From positions 124,001-188,000 of the forward strand of contig NZ_JACEHK010000015.1 of the NCBI RefSeq assembly GCF_025377685.1: a stretch of 64,000 nucleotides of DNA. Reading direction: 5' to 3'. This document shows positions 37,495-46,484 of this stretch, piece after piece. The notes beneath the pieces are model-generated. The model ran no database searches. It saw only the letters and a program-made list of their open reading frames with translations, and had not been told where the DNA came from. How positions within the stretch are numbered: the stretch's first letter is position 1; each line of letters starts with the position of its first letter. The DNA is from Anaerobacillus sp. CMMVII. Lineage in GTDB: Bacteria; Bacillota; Bacilli; Bacillales; Anaerobacillaceae. The position numbers and the translations under genes are program-made.

Positions 37495-37632
37495 CCAGTA
37501 TCCCGAGGTAAAATACCCTAGTTCACTTAAACACTGCCTCTGTGGTCCAGGTAGGTCTTCGAGGTAAAGCTACATGTATGAAAGAGCTGAGTAGCTTTTG
37601 TCGGTGCTAAGTGGGAGATATGATGTCTAGCT
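37495..37632. repeat. Dispersed repeat related to 53985-54110
   Basis: Contains ACTGCCTCTGTGGTCCAGGT, then GGTCTTCGAGGTAAAGC, and AGTAGCTTTTGTCGGTGCTA; near-identical strings occur at about 53992-54085. It fills the gap up to the P450 stop codon. Non-coding. Confidence 0.65.
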
Positions 37633-38994
37633 TTAGGCGCCATCTGCTCCTTTTCTTTCGGTAATGAGCATCTTTACACCACGTTTTGGTCTAAGTGTGA
37701 TCAGAGGTTGTGGTTTTACGTCATCGTGATTTTCTAGTAAGTTTACTTGATACCGTTGTCCGATACAAGCGAGAACAAGTACAGTCTCCATTAATGCAAA
37801 ATGGTTTCCAATACACACTCTTGGACCTCCGCCAAAAGGAAAGAAAGCATAGGTAGGCAGTGTTTTCAGTAAATCAGTTTCAAATCGTTCAGGAAGAAAT
37901 GAATCAGGTTGATCAAAATAGGCGTTGTTACGGTGCATGACATATTGACTCATAACAACCATGTCACCTTTTTTTAACTGATAGTTACCAATCGTGACGT
38001 CAGTATCAACCTGTCTGCCAATGATATAGGCTGGTGGATATAGACGAAGCGATTCCCAGACAATGCTTTGGGTATATTTTAATTGACTAAAATGTTCAGG
38101 AGTTGGGGTGCCACTATCTATTACATTTGATAATTCTTGATGAAATTTTGCATCAACATCAGGATGCTTAGCAAGTAAGTAAAGCGTCCAAGTAAGGGCA
38201 TTTGCTGTAGTTTCGTGACCGGCAAGGAAAATTGTCATTAGTTCATCCTTCAGTTGTTTGTCACTCATCATGGTCCCATCATCTTCGTTCTTGGCATTCA
38301 TTAGTACTCCAAGCAAGTCCTCATACCTAGTTGAGCTCTGCTTTCGCTTTGCAATAATGTCATCGAGAACAGCATCAAGATGTTTGATAGCAGCTAGCAA
38401 TTTGCGGTTATTTTTTGTTGGTATCCACAACGGCGGCTTAACGATGGCTCTCATTCTTTTAATGCCAAGCTTCATTACTGCATCCATTGATTTTTCAATG
38501 ATTTTGGCCCCTTTTTCAAAATCAGTGCCAAACATGGTCTTGCTAATAATTCCTAAAGTAATATTTTGCATATCCTCTGAAATGAGTCTATGTTCACCAT
38601 TTTGCCAATTAGATAGGTAGTGTAAAGTTGTGTCAATCATGTCATGTCCATAGTTAATAATATGAGATCGTTTAAATGATGGTTGAATAAGCTTCCTTTG
38701 TCGTTTATGAAGATCTTTCTCACTAGTTAACAGTCCTTCACCAACAATTGTTTTTAAAGTTTGAATATCTTTTGATTTAACAAATGACGTTTGTTTGGTT
38801 ACAAGAACTTCCTTGATTAGATTTGGGTCATTGATTAAAAACACCCTCTGAAATGGTCCAAGCCTGAATGGGACAAAATCGCCATATTCTTCTGTAAGCT
38901 TGGTGAGAAAGGCGAGAGGATCTGCTTGGAATTCTGTTAAGTGACCAGTTAGTAATTTTCCTTTCAGATCGAGAGGAAGATTGTCAGTTTTCAC
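37633..38994 (-). CDS. Cytochrome P450
   Basis: 453 residues from GTG 38994 with AAGGAGGG upstream; further upstream frame has no site. P450 hallmarks: I-helix AGHETT, K-helix ESLR (ExxR), PERF region and the haem loop FFPFGGGPRVCIGNHFA with the Cys ligand. The long, CYP4/CYP197-like layout suggests a hydrophobic or fatty-acid-like substrate. No ferredoxin or reductase gene is adjacent, so electrons must come from elsewhere. Confidence 0.93.
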   Translation of the reverse strand: MKTDNLPLDLKGKLLTGHLTEFQADPLAFLTKLTEEYGDFVPFRLGPFQRVFLINDPNLIKEVLVTKQTSFVKSKDIQTLKTIVGEGLLTSEKDLHKRQRKLIQPSFKRSHIINYGHDMIDTTLHYLSNWQNGEHRLISEDMQNITLGIISKTMFGTDFEKGAKIIEKSMDAVMKLGIKRMRAIVKPPLWIPTKNNRKLLAAIKHLDAVLDDIIAKRKQSSTRYEDLLGVLMNAKNEDDGTMMSDKQLKDELMTIFLAGHETTANALTWTLYLLAKHPDVDAKFHQELSNVIDSGTPTPEHFSQLKYTQSIVWESLRLYPPAYIIGRQVDTDVTIGNYQLKKGDMVVMSQYVMHRNNAYFDQPDSFLPERFETDLLKTLPTYAFFPFGGGPRVCIGNHFALMETVLVLACIGQRYQVNLLENHDDVKPQPLITLRPKRGVKMLITERKGADGA

Positions 38995-39110
38995 GATGTG
39001 GTCCCTCCTTAAATTTAGGTGGTTAAGACTTTTTATACTATTCATCAAAATAAAAATAGCTTGGACGGATGTTATAGATAAGCTGTATTAATCTAGCTAA
39101 ATTAGAAAAT

Positions 39111-39141
39111 TACCCTTAGGCAAAGAAGTTACCTAAGGGTA
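39111..39141 (-). terminator. Terminator after phaC
   Basis: Perfect 10-bp stem TACCCTTAGG/CCTAAGGGTA, followed on the minus strand by AATTTTCTAATTT. It separates phaC from the P450 gene. Confidence 0.65.
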
Positions 39142-39153
39142 GATGTTGTTAGG

Positions 39154-40152
39154 TTACGAACGCTTTTCTAACCATTTTTCAAGTACTTCTGGTAAATACC
39201 CTTTGACAGCTAACGTTGCATGGCCACCTTTAACCTTTTTGTACGTCTTGTCTTTACTTGAAACTAGATCCATGATTGGTGCGGTTAGTTCTTCAGGAAC
39301 AAGCTCGTCATCAGAGGTGGAAATTACTAATAAATTTGCGTGTATGTTTGAAAGGTTAACCCTTTCGTTGTTAATCAACAATTTATTTTGGGTAAGCTGA
39401 TTATCAAGGACTAAGTCGATTAGTTGTTTTAATGTTGCGCCGACAAATGGAATATGATCTCTTGCCCAATGATTAAATCTTCGCCATCTCTCCACATACT
39501 GTTTGTCAGTTGAATGTTCATATAGTGCCAGGTAAGGTGTAATTGGAAGCGGCGATGTTACCAATTTAACAGCTTTATCAATGAACATTGCGGGGATTAT
39601 GCCATATTGATCAATCAATTTTTCTATATTTTTTCGCTCATCGTTTAATAGTTTTCGTATCTCTTGGTTTATAGGAAGTTTTTTAAAATCTATTGGAGTA
39701 ACAAAGAGTATCAGATTTTTAACTGGTTCTTTTGCAATTGCTGCATAGATTGTACCAAGTGTACCACCGAGACAATACCCAACGATCGTTAAATCATTGG
39801 ATTTTGAGTGCCTTAAGGTATGTTGTACGGCTTTTTGAATATAGCTGTGAATATAATCATCAAGAGTCAAATCTTTATCTTCGTATCCAGGGACACCGAA
39901 ATCGAGTAAATAAACATCATAGCCTTTATGATTGAAAGCCTGGATCATACTTGTTTCTGGGCTAAGATCAAGGATATATGGCTTACTAACTAATGAATAA
40001 ATAAGGAGTAAGGGTGTTTTGTACTTTTTCTCTTTTGCAGGGTAGTACCAAACAGTAGCTTTATTCTTCTTCCAAATAGAAGTTTTAGGTGTTTGTCCAA
40101 CTTTCGGGTTTGGTGTATTCCAAATTGAAGTAAAAGCCTTGAATTTAGCCAC
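39154..40152 (-). CDS. phaC: Polyhydroxyalkanoate synthase catalytic subunit (class III/IV)
   Basis: 332 residues. Alpha/beta hydrolase with the PHA synthase box GYCLGG carrying the nucleophile Cys (lipases have GxSxG), the Asp in STSDDELVP and the His in GGHATL. It polymerises hydroxyacyl-CoA into storage polyester granules. The length fits the short class III/IV synthases, which need a partner. The PhaR-like gene upstream overlaps it by 8 bases. No phaA/phaB or phasin is in the window. Confidence 0.87.
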   Translation of the reverse strand: MAKFKAFTSIWNTPNPKVGQTPKTSIWKKNKATVWYYPAKEKKYKTPLLLIYSLVSKPYILDLSPETSMIQAFNHKGYDVYLLDFGVPGYEDKDLTLDDYIHSYIQKAVQHTLRHSKSNDLTIVGYCLGGTLGTIYAAIAKEPVKNLILFVTPIDFKKLPINQEIRKLLNDERKNIEKLIDQYGIIPAMFIDKAVKLVTSPLPITPYLALYEHSTDKQYVERWRRFNHWARDHIPFVGATLKQLIDLVLDNQLTQNKLLINNERVNLSNIHANLLVISTSDDELVPEELTAPIMDLVSSKDKTYKKVKGGHATLAVKGYLPEVLEKWLEKRS

Positions 40153-40651
40153 GTCTTTTTCCTCTGTTTCTTAGGTCTTCAATTCTGTTGTTAAGACCGT
40201 TTTCAGTTGTGATATTTCCGGCATTGAGGATCAAATTCATTTTAAGGAGACGTTTGATATTGGCGATTTCTTCAGTTAATTGTGCATCAGATAATTCAGA
40301 CCCTTGTTGTCTAACAACATTTTGTACCGGAGTATCCTGAATCTGTTGAGCCTCAGATAAATGAAAAATACGTTCCTCTAAGGCATCGATTTTGTCTTCA
40401 ATTTGGATAGCTAATTTTGCGATGTTTGCGACATCGTTTTTAGTTGGGAAATTCAGTTGTTGCGATAAAATATCAGAATTGTTTCTTAATAGATTAACCG
40501 TTGAAAGATGTCTGCGGATTCCATTTTTAACAAGGTTAAGAATTTCCTCATCTTCTAATAATGATTGAATATAGTTACGAAGATTAGCTTCAGATGTTAT
40601 TCCCAACTTCTTTATGAGTTCAGAAATTGTTATTTCGGTGCTTTTGCCCAT
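40145..40651 (-). CDS. phaR: PhaR-like subunit of class IV PHA synthase
   Basis: 168 residues, ATG after AAAGGAGA. Mostly helical with a coiled coil (IAKLAIQIEDKIDALEERIFHL) and two short amphipathic segments, no membrane helix. Position directly upstream of and overlapping phaC, plus this architecture, fit the PhaR partner that activates Bacillus PhaC. The identification rests mostly on context. Confidence 0.7.
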   Translation of the reverse strand: MGKSTEITISELIKKLGITSEANLRNYIQSLLEDEEILNLVKNGIRRHLSTVNLLRNNSDILSQQLNFPTKNDVANIAKLAIQIEDKIDALEERIFHLSEAQQIQDTPVQNVVRQQGSELSDAQLTEEIANIKRLLKMNLILNAGNITTENGLNNRIEDLRNRGKRRG

Positions 40652-40822
40652 CTAGTATTCTCCTTTCTATGAATATCACTATTTCTCCATTACAGTATAT
40701 TCATGCTTGGGAACCCCGTTCTAAAAATAAGGATAACGCCTAGCTTGCTCAATGAGACAATTATGGATAGTAACGTAAGAAAATTGGCAAGATAGGATAA
40801 ATAGTATTGGGAGGTAAATAAA

Positions 40823-41038
40823 TTGGATCATAATCAATTAGAACAGTTAGGTGATCAATTACGAGGGATTGGACACATAAGACGACAATTAGTCGAACAA
40901 ATTTTTCAGGAAGTAAACGAAGGAGATCAACATACTTCTAAAGAATTATATTCGGAATTAAGCGAAATCTCAGATCAGGCAATTGATATTATAAAGCGGC
41001 AAAAACAAATGTTTGATGAAGAATTAAAAAAAATGTAG
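40823..41038 (+). CDS. Small coiled-coil protein, divergent from phaRC
   Basis: 71 residues from TTG 40823, after GGGAGG. It is highly charged and helical throughout (LEQLGDQLRGIGHIRRQLVEQIFQEV), with no signal or membrane segment. I recognise no family. The divergent position from phaRC invites a granule-associated role, but nothing in the sequence proves it. The terminator begins at its stop codon. Confidence 0.6.
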   Translation: MDHNQLEQLGDQLRGIGHIRRQLVEQIFQEVNEGDQHTSKELYSELSEISDQAIDIIKRQKQMFDEELKKM

Positions 41039-41064
41039 TATGGCTTCCCATACTACATTTTTTT
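41031..41064 (+). terminator. Strong terminator
   Basis: A 13-bp stem AAATGTAGTATGG/CCATACTACATTT with loop CTTC, then TTTT; overlaps the stop codon of the coiled-coil gene. Confidence 0.92.
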
Positions 41065-41153
41065 CTGATCGGATAACTGAAATAGAGGGGAAAACCTCGA
41101 TTTTTAAAAATGGCCAAGACCTATGTCTCATGAAAACAACCACAGGACAAAGC

Positions 41154-42332
41154 CTATGGTTTTATAAGCTTTCTAATAAACATAATGATTACTGAAAGAA
41201 CAACGATAGCAATTGATCCACCTAGTACAATCCAAATGTTATTCATGTACTCGTATCCGATTAATAATATGATTGCTAAAAATCCCATTAACATCCCTGA
41301 TAATAATTTTAAATTTTCACCAATAAATTGGCCCATAAAAGCTTTTCTCATCGTCCAAACCATAAAAACAACAATAATTAATTCCATTAAAATATACATC
41401 AATAAATAAATGGCTAAATAAAATCCGTATTCTCCAAGGCCAACACCATAGCTAGAGACTAAACCGTTCCAAATAACTGGAAATCCAGCTGTACATGGTA
41501 ATTCAATAAAAGAGGCTAATGCAGCAATAGAGATGGAAGCGAGAACAATTCCAGTGACTGACTCGACACGGAAAAGACGTTCTCTTATTTTTTTTACATA
41601 GCTCTTTTTATGTTCATCTTTAATTGTAAAGGATAGTGAAGATTTTTTTCCAAAACCTTCTCGAATGTTTACGATAGCAACAATCATTGCCAGGGAAAAT
41701 AATGCAAATCTAAACCAGAAAAAATCGATGACACGAACAACGATCGAAAATGTTCCGGCCATGAATAATCCGTAAATAATTGCCACTGTAACAATAAAGA
41801 CTCCACCAACGATTGCCATCTTTTTTCGAGAGTTAAAACGAATGACCATACTTATTAAAAACATCAGTGCCCATAGTGAACAAGGATTAAAGCCATCAAC
41901 AGTCCCTATTAAAACCGTAGCAAATAGGAGAGGTATATTCTCAAGATTATTACTCAAAAAGCCTGAGCCACTGCTAAAATGAGGAGAAAGTCGTTGTGTC
42001 AATTCACCCTCAACAATTTGATTAAACCCAAGAATATGTTTATCCTCAAATATAAAAAGTGGAACTAGTTGTTCTTGAGGGGGGATTTCAAATTGCTCAA
42101 ATAAGGCGCGTGCCTTTTCTCGCTCCTTGCTAATTTCTACATAAATAATTTCGTAATTTAATTCACCTTGTGATTTCAATCGATCTAAAAATTGTGAGGC
42201 CTCATTACATACAGGACAAGTGTCACTTCCTAGATAATACATTTTGCTTGTTGCTTCATTAGCAGACACAACATTCACAAACCCAAAGAAAAAGCTAATG
42301 ATCAACATTAGACTACATAACCATCGCTGCAT
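41154..42332 (-). CDS. Membrane thiol-disulfide redox protein (thioredoxin-like plus DsbD/CcdA-like)
   Basis: 392 residues from ATG 42332 with AGGGGAG upstream; the open frame continues but lacks a site. Signal/anchor at the start, then an extracellular thioredoxin-like domain with CPVC (SDTCPVCNEASQF). The C-terminal half has about six to seven helices with membrane cysteines in GFNPCSLWALMF and ELPCTAGFPVIW, the paired Cys-Pro positions of DsbD/CcdA electron conduits. It would carry electrons from cytoplasmic thioredoxin to secreted substrates, such as cytochrome c apoproteins. That would suit the multihaem NrfHA proteins. Confidence 0.75.
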   Translation of the reverse strand: MQRWLCSLMLIISFFFGFVNVVSANEATSKMYYLGSDTCPVCNEASQFLDRLKSQGELNYEIIYVEISKEREKARALFEQFEIPPQEQLVPLFIFEDKHILGFNQIVEGELTQRLSPHFSSGSGFLSNNLENIPLLFATVLIGTVDGFNPCSLWALMFLISMVIRFNSRKKMAIVGGVFIVTVAIIYGLFMAGTFSIVVRVIDFFWFRFALFSLAMIVAIVNIREGFGKKSSLSFTIKDEHKKSYVKKIRERLFRVESVTGIVLASISIAALASFIELPCTAGFPVIWNGLVSSYGVGLGEYGFYLAIYLLMYILMELIIVVFMVWTMRKAFMGQFIGENLKLLSGMLMGFLAIILLIGYEYMNNIWIVLGGSIAIVVLSVIIMFIRKLIKP

Positions 42333-42535
42333 AGAAACCACTCCCCTAGTCATGTTCATTATTTCACAAGAATAGTATCTCATATAAAATTTAATAAATA
42401 GGGTAATATATTTTAAGAATTGGTGAAATAAAGGGGTGGTTCTTTTGCTTTCTTTGTTTTGCGAAACGAAAGATGCATGAGAACCGTTTTTATATATCTT
42501 TAAAAATTTCAGTTTTCCCTTTTCAATAATGAACA

Positions 42536-42639
42536 TTTCTCATGAAAAAGCGATTTCAATCATAGATTGATGATGCGTGAAGAGATGCTTTACTACTGGC
42601 CACAACTTGAAACTAAAATCATGAACGAAGGCTAGGCTT
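42536..42639 (+). pseudogene. spoVR: spoVR fragment A (5' flank joined to an internal segment)
   Basis: Bases 42536-42570 match the upstream region of the near-intact spoVR (57763-57799, TTTCAATCATAGATTGA shared). Bases 42571-42639 match its coding positions 58542-58610 with about four differences. The 740 bases between are deleted. Similarity ends at GAACGAAGGCTAGGCTT. The other part of this copy starts at 61772 at the same point in the gene. Confidence 0.85.
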
Positions 42640-42668
42640 ACTTTTCCAAAGGACCTTCCATAATTCAA

Positions 42669-42725
42669 AAAAACCACCTGTCAGTATTCAAAATGAATTG
42701 ATTCTTGACAGGTGGTTTTTAATGA
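42669..42725 (+). terminator. Strong terminator-like hairpin
   Basis: A 15-bp stem AAAAACCACCTGTCA/TGACAGGTGGTTTTT (42669-42683 with 42706-42720), suited to either strand. Confidence 0.82.
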
Positions 42726-43102
42726 TATTTTGTTCTAATTAGGCTATTAAAATAGAGATTAATTTAAAACAAATGTTGCTCTGGCAACAAAAATGGAAGT
42801 AAATGAATGCAACTTAAGCGTATAGGAACCTAATCCTATGACTCCAGAACCGTTCGAGACAAGTGAAAAAGTAATATATGATTTCTAAGTACAATATATT
42901 TGCGACTTACGCAAGAGAAAAAATCACCATTTTCAGTAAGTGTTTAATACTAATTCGATTATTTATAGACCTTTTCACCAGTCTCGATCCGTCCCTATGT
43001 TTCCACTTCCCCTTGAACTATAGTAAGATTTGGGTTGTTGTGATAAATTTAAGAGAATAGGACATAAGAAAAAGATAAAAAGCCATTTCCATAGGAGGAA
43101 AT
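42726..43102. other. Leader region of the two-component operon, nothing specific
   Basis: About 380 AT-rich bases with no supported gene. TAGGAGG at its end serves the kinase. No convincing promoter or operator identified. Confidence 0.45.
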
Positions 43103-44902
43103 ATGTTTTTTTCGTTACGTAATCGAATGTTTGTCATTTTTACACTTATATTAACGGTACCATTTCTTGTTTTATCCATAATCATTCCAAGTTGGTTTAC
43201 AACTATAATTGAGGATGAAACAATAAGTTCAACAGAGGATATGATGGATCAATACTCTTTTTACATTGATGCGATTACTGTACAAGCTGAAGATTTGGGA
43301 AAGCAGGTACTCGTCAATCAGTCAACTCAACAATGGTTAAAATTTGAAAAGAAAAATGTTGATGCCAATAACCCTGATCGCTATTTATTGAGAAATGAGT
43401 TAAGAAAACAATTAAATTCAATGGTCTTAAATAATTCTCATACAATGTCTGTATCGATTTTTTTGAATGATGGGACAGGAATATGGGGGGATCATCCGTT
43501 GCTAGAGGAAACAGAGTGGTTCAAAGACTTTTCAAATCATGATCAGCGTTGGGTAAAAGCACACACAGACTCGTATGGCCACAACGATTTGGATGTCATC
43601 AATAGTTTTCTTATCCCTTTGTTTGATATGAATACGCTAGACCTTTCTGGAGTTATAAAAGTTAACTTTCCTTCATTATTATTAAAGACTGCTTTGGGTA
43701 AAATTAAGCTTGGTGAAACAGGGCGTGCTCATTTATTAACTAGGCTTGGTGAAAATGTATTATCAGGTCAGATTGAAACTCCTCAATACGTGTTGGAGCA
43801 TAGCTTAACTCAAATAAATGAAAGTAATCAAAGTAAAGGCTTAATTGAAACTGTTTATGATGGGGAAGAATATTACGTGTTTTTTCAAAAGCTAACAGTT
43901 GGTGACTGGGTGTTATTTACTGAAATTACGAAATCTGAGTTGTTTTTTAAGGTAGATCAAATACAAAAGAGATTGTTAATGACAAGTGGTATCATTTTTA
44001 TTCTAACCTTAATCGCTGCTTATTTACTCTCTACTAATATTGTAGGTCCCCTTGGAAAGTTAGCGAAAGCGTTGGGATTCCTTGAAAGAGGAGAGTTTTC
44101 TGAAGCGAAAGGTTTAATGCCATCGATTAAGTCAGATAACCATGAAGTTAGTTATTTAATTAAAGTTTTTCATCAAACGATTGATCGTCTAAACCATTTA
44201 ATCAAAATTGAGTATGAAGCGAATCTTCGTAGGAAAGATGCAGAATACAAAGCCTTGTTGCTACAAATTAACCCGCATTTTTTGAATAACACGTTGGAAA
44301 TTATTGGAGGTCTTGCGGCACAAGGTAAAAATAAGGACGTTATAAATGTAAGTGTTTACTTAGGTCGAATGATGAGATATTCGTTGGATACTCATAGTGA
44401 TGAGGTGAAATTAGGTGAAGAAATCAATTATATTCGTAATTTCACGGATATTTTGAAATTGAGATATGAAGACTCTATTTCTATTGAAATTGAGGAAGAT
44501 CTAGAAACGAAACACGTGCAGATCATAAAGTTTGTGATCCAACCACTCGTTGAAAATGCTGTTAAATATAGTTTTATTGAAAATACTTTTGCTAAAATCA
44601 AAATTCGAACAGAAAAGTGTGGCAATAAAATTTTGATTATCGTCGAAGATAATGGAATGGGCATGTCTAGTGAGGTTATTTCAGAGTTGATGAATGTAGA
44701 TATCGACAATGAAACAAATGATGTTTTAGCTAGTAAAGGGACTAGCATTGGGTTGAAGAATGTCCTCGGTAGATTGAAGTTATATTATGGACAGAACTTT
44801 TCATTTAACATAGACTCTGAAAAAAATCGAGGTACAAAAATTACATTGTGTATTAAAACAGGGGGGGCTATACATGATGAAGGTATTAATTACAGACGAT
44901 GA
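43103..44902 (+). CDS. YesM-type sensor histidine kinase
   Basis: 599 residues, ATG after TAGGAGG. Membrane helix near 10-30, a long extracellular Cache-like sensor region (about 35-290), a second helix (LLMTSGIIFILTLIAAYLL), HAMP, then the His_kinase domain LLLQINPHFLNNTLEIIGG with the phospho-accepting His, and an HATPase with VIQPLVENAVKYSF and EDNGMGM. It pairs with the AraC-type regulator overlapping its end. Its context is fructan/sucrose use, so it probably senses an oligosaccharide, directly or through the solute-binding protein encoded next. Confidence 0.92.
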   Translation: MFFSLRNRMFVIFTLILTVPFLVLSIIIPSWFTTIIEDETISSTEDMMDQYSFYIDAITVQAEDLGKQVLVNQSTQQWLKFEKKNVDANNPDRYLLRNELRKQLNSMVLNNSHTMSVSIFLNDGTGIWGDHPLLEETEWFKDFSNHDQRWVKAHTDSYGHNDLDVINSFLIPLFDMNTLDLSGVIKVNFPSLLLKTALGKIKLGETGRAHLLTRLGENVLSGQIETPQYVLEHSLTQINESNQSKGLIETVYDGEEYYVFFQKLTVGDWVLFTEITKSELFFKVDQIQKRLLMTSGIIFILTLIAAYLLSTNIVGPLGKLAKALGFLERGEFSEAKGLMPSIKSDNHEVSYLIKVFHQTIDRLNHLIKIEYEANLRRKDAEYKALLLQINPHFLNNTLEIIGGLAAQGKNKDVINVSVYLGRMMRYSLDTHSDEVKLGEEINYIRNFTDILKLRYEDSISIEIEEDLETKHVQIIKFVIQPLVENAVKYSFIENTFAKIKIRTEKCGNKILIIVEDNGMGMSSEVISELMNVDIDNETNDVLASKGTSIGLKNVLGRLKLYYGQNFSFNIDSEKNRGTKITLCIKTGGAIHDEGINYRR

Positions 44903-46463
44903 AATTCAAATTCGTAAAGGATTACGCATGAAGCTTGATTGGGAAAAGGAAGGTTTCCAAGTTGTAGCAGAGGCTGCAAATGGAAAAGATGCGCTAAAGA
45001 TATTAAACGAAAATGAGATCGATATCGTTATTACCGATGTGCGAATGCCCATCATGGATGGAATTGAGTTTGTGAAGCAATGTCAGCTAAAATACCCCCA
45101 TGTAAAAATGATCGTTTTATCAGGATACTCCGATTTTGACTACGCTAAATCAGCGTTACAAGCAGGAGTTAGAGACTACCTTTTAAAGCCTGTTGCTCCT
45201 GACGAACTACTAGATGCATTATTTAGAATTCGTGGAGAAATTGAAGAAGAAAAAAAAACTCAAATGGAATCGGAGCGAATCATTCGGCTAGTTCACAATC
45301 AGTTTGAGGAAATACGTGAACAATATCTACTTTATTTAGTTAAAGAGGATTGGTCTGAATTAAATATAACAAAAGATAGGTTACAACAGTTAGGGTTGGA
45401 AGATTTCTCGAATGACCATGTTAGTGTTCAATTTGTGACCGTGGAAATTCGAGATTCAGAAAAAAATGAAAAAGAACTATGGCTTCCGTTTAAAATGCTC
45501 TGTAAGGAAATTGCTGAAGGGGCAAAAGGAACATATTCATTTTATGATACCAACTACGCAAATATGGTTCATTTTATTAGTCGTCTAGATGAAGAGCCTT
45601 TAACTGGCTCATCGAGCTTTATTCAAGACTTACAAAGGAAAGTGAAACAGTTTTTAAAATTAGAAACGGTCATTGGGATTGGAAAGGTTGCTATAGGATT
45701 ATCCCAGTTTAAGAACGGATATATTTCAGCATTACTTTCTTGGAGTCAAAGTGAATTAGGTTCACATTCACAGGTGATCGATGGTTCAGCGACAAATGAG
45801 ATGTTTGATTTTTCAATGGAATTGGAAAAAAGATTAATGAACACAATCGAAAACGTTGATCATAAGGCTTTCGAAACAAACATGAGTGTCATTCTAGGGG
45901 AAACCACAAACCAATCGATGATGAAATATTCTTTTGTTGCGAACCGGGTGTTATTTTTGTTAGGGTCTCTGACCAGAAAATACGATATCGATTCAGTGGA
46001 AATCAATAACTTGATTTGGAATTGCCAGCAAAGTATCTGGGAACTCAATTCACAAAGTAAAGTAAACGAACAGCTTGTTGATTTAGCTGGTTTGATCATT
46101 GAGAATGTGATAAAAATTCGAGCGTCATCTAATGGGGCAGAAATCGTTGAAAATGTTCGACGTTTTTTGGATCAACATTACGGAAGCGAAGTTTCCTTAT
46201 CTTTATTAGCGGAACACTTCCATATAAATAGCGCATATTTATCGGAAATTTTTAAATCACAAGTAGGACAAACCTTTAGTGATTATTTAATTAATTTACG
46301 TATGGAAAATGCGAGGCAATTTTTAAAAGATCCTCAATTAAAGATTATTGATGTGGCACATTTAGTCGGTTTTTCAAATTCCGGATACTTCAGTACAGTA
46401 TTTAAAAAATACTTTGATCAAACGCCCGTTGAATATCGGAAATCGTTAAATCGTGTTAAGTAA
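44874..46463 (+). CDS. YesN-type response regulator with AraC DNA-binding domain
   Basis: 529 residues; ATG 44874 (or 44877) after GGGGGGG, overlapping the kinase by 29 bases. The receiver domain has DDEIQIRKG and the phospho-acceptor Asp in VITDVRMPIMDG, and Lys in YLLKPV. The central 300 residues are the variable YesN-like region. The C-terminal AraC HTH includes LSLLAEHFHINSAYLSEIFK and GFSNSGYFSTVFKKYF. It is expected to activate the downstream fructan genes. Confidence 0.93.
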   Translation: MMKVLITDDEIQIRKGLRMKLDWEKEGFQVVAEAANGKDALKILNENEIDIVITDVRMPIMDGIEFVKQCQLKYPHVKMIVLSGYSDFDYAKSALQAGVRDYLLKPVAPDELLDALFRIRGEIEEEKKTQMESERIIRLVHNQFEEIREQYLLYLVKEDWSELNITKDRLQQLGLEDFSNDHVSVQFVTVEIRDSEKNEKELWLPFKMLCKEIAEGAKGTYSFYDTNYANMVHFISRLDEEPLTGSSSFIQDLQRKVKQFLKLETVIGIGKVAIGLSQFKNGYISALLSWSQSELGSHSQVIDGSATNEMFDFSMELEKRLMNTIENVDHKAFETNMSVILGETTNQSMMKYSFVANRVLFLLGSLTRKYDIDSVEINNLIWNCQQSIWELNSQSKVNEQLVDLAGLIIENVIKIRASSNGAEIVENVRRFLDQHYGSEVSLSLLAEHFHINSAYLSEIFKSQVGQTFSDYLINLRMENARQFLKDPQLKIIDVAHLVGFSNSGYFSTVFKKYFDQTPVEYRKSLNRVK

Positions 46464-46484
46464 CTTGAAGGAAAGGACAATTAT

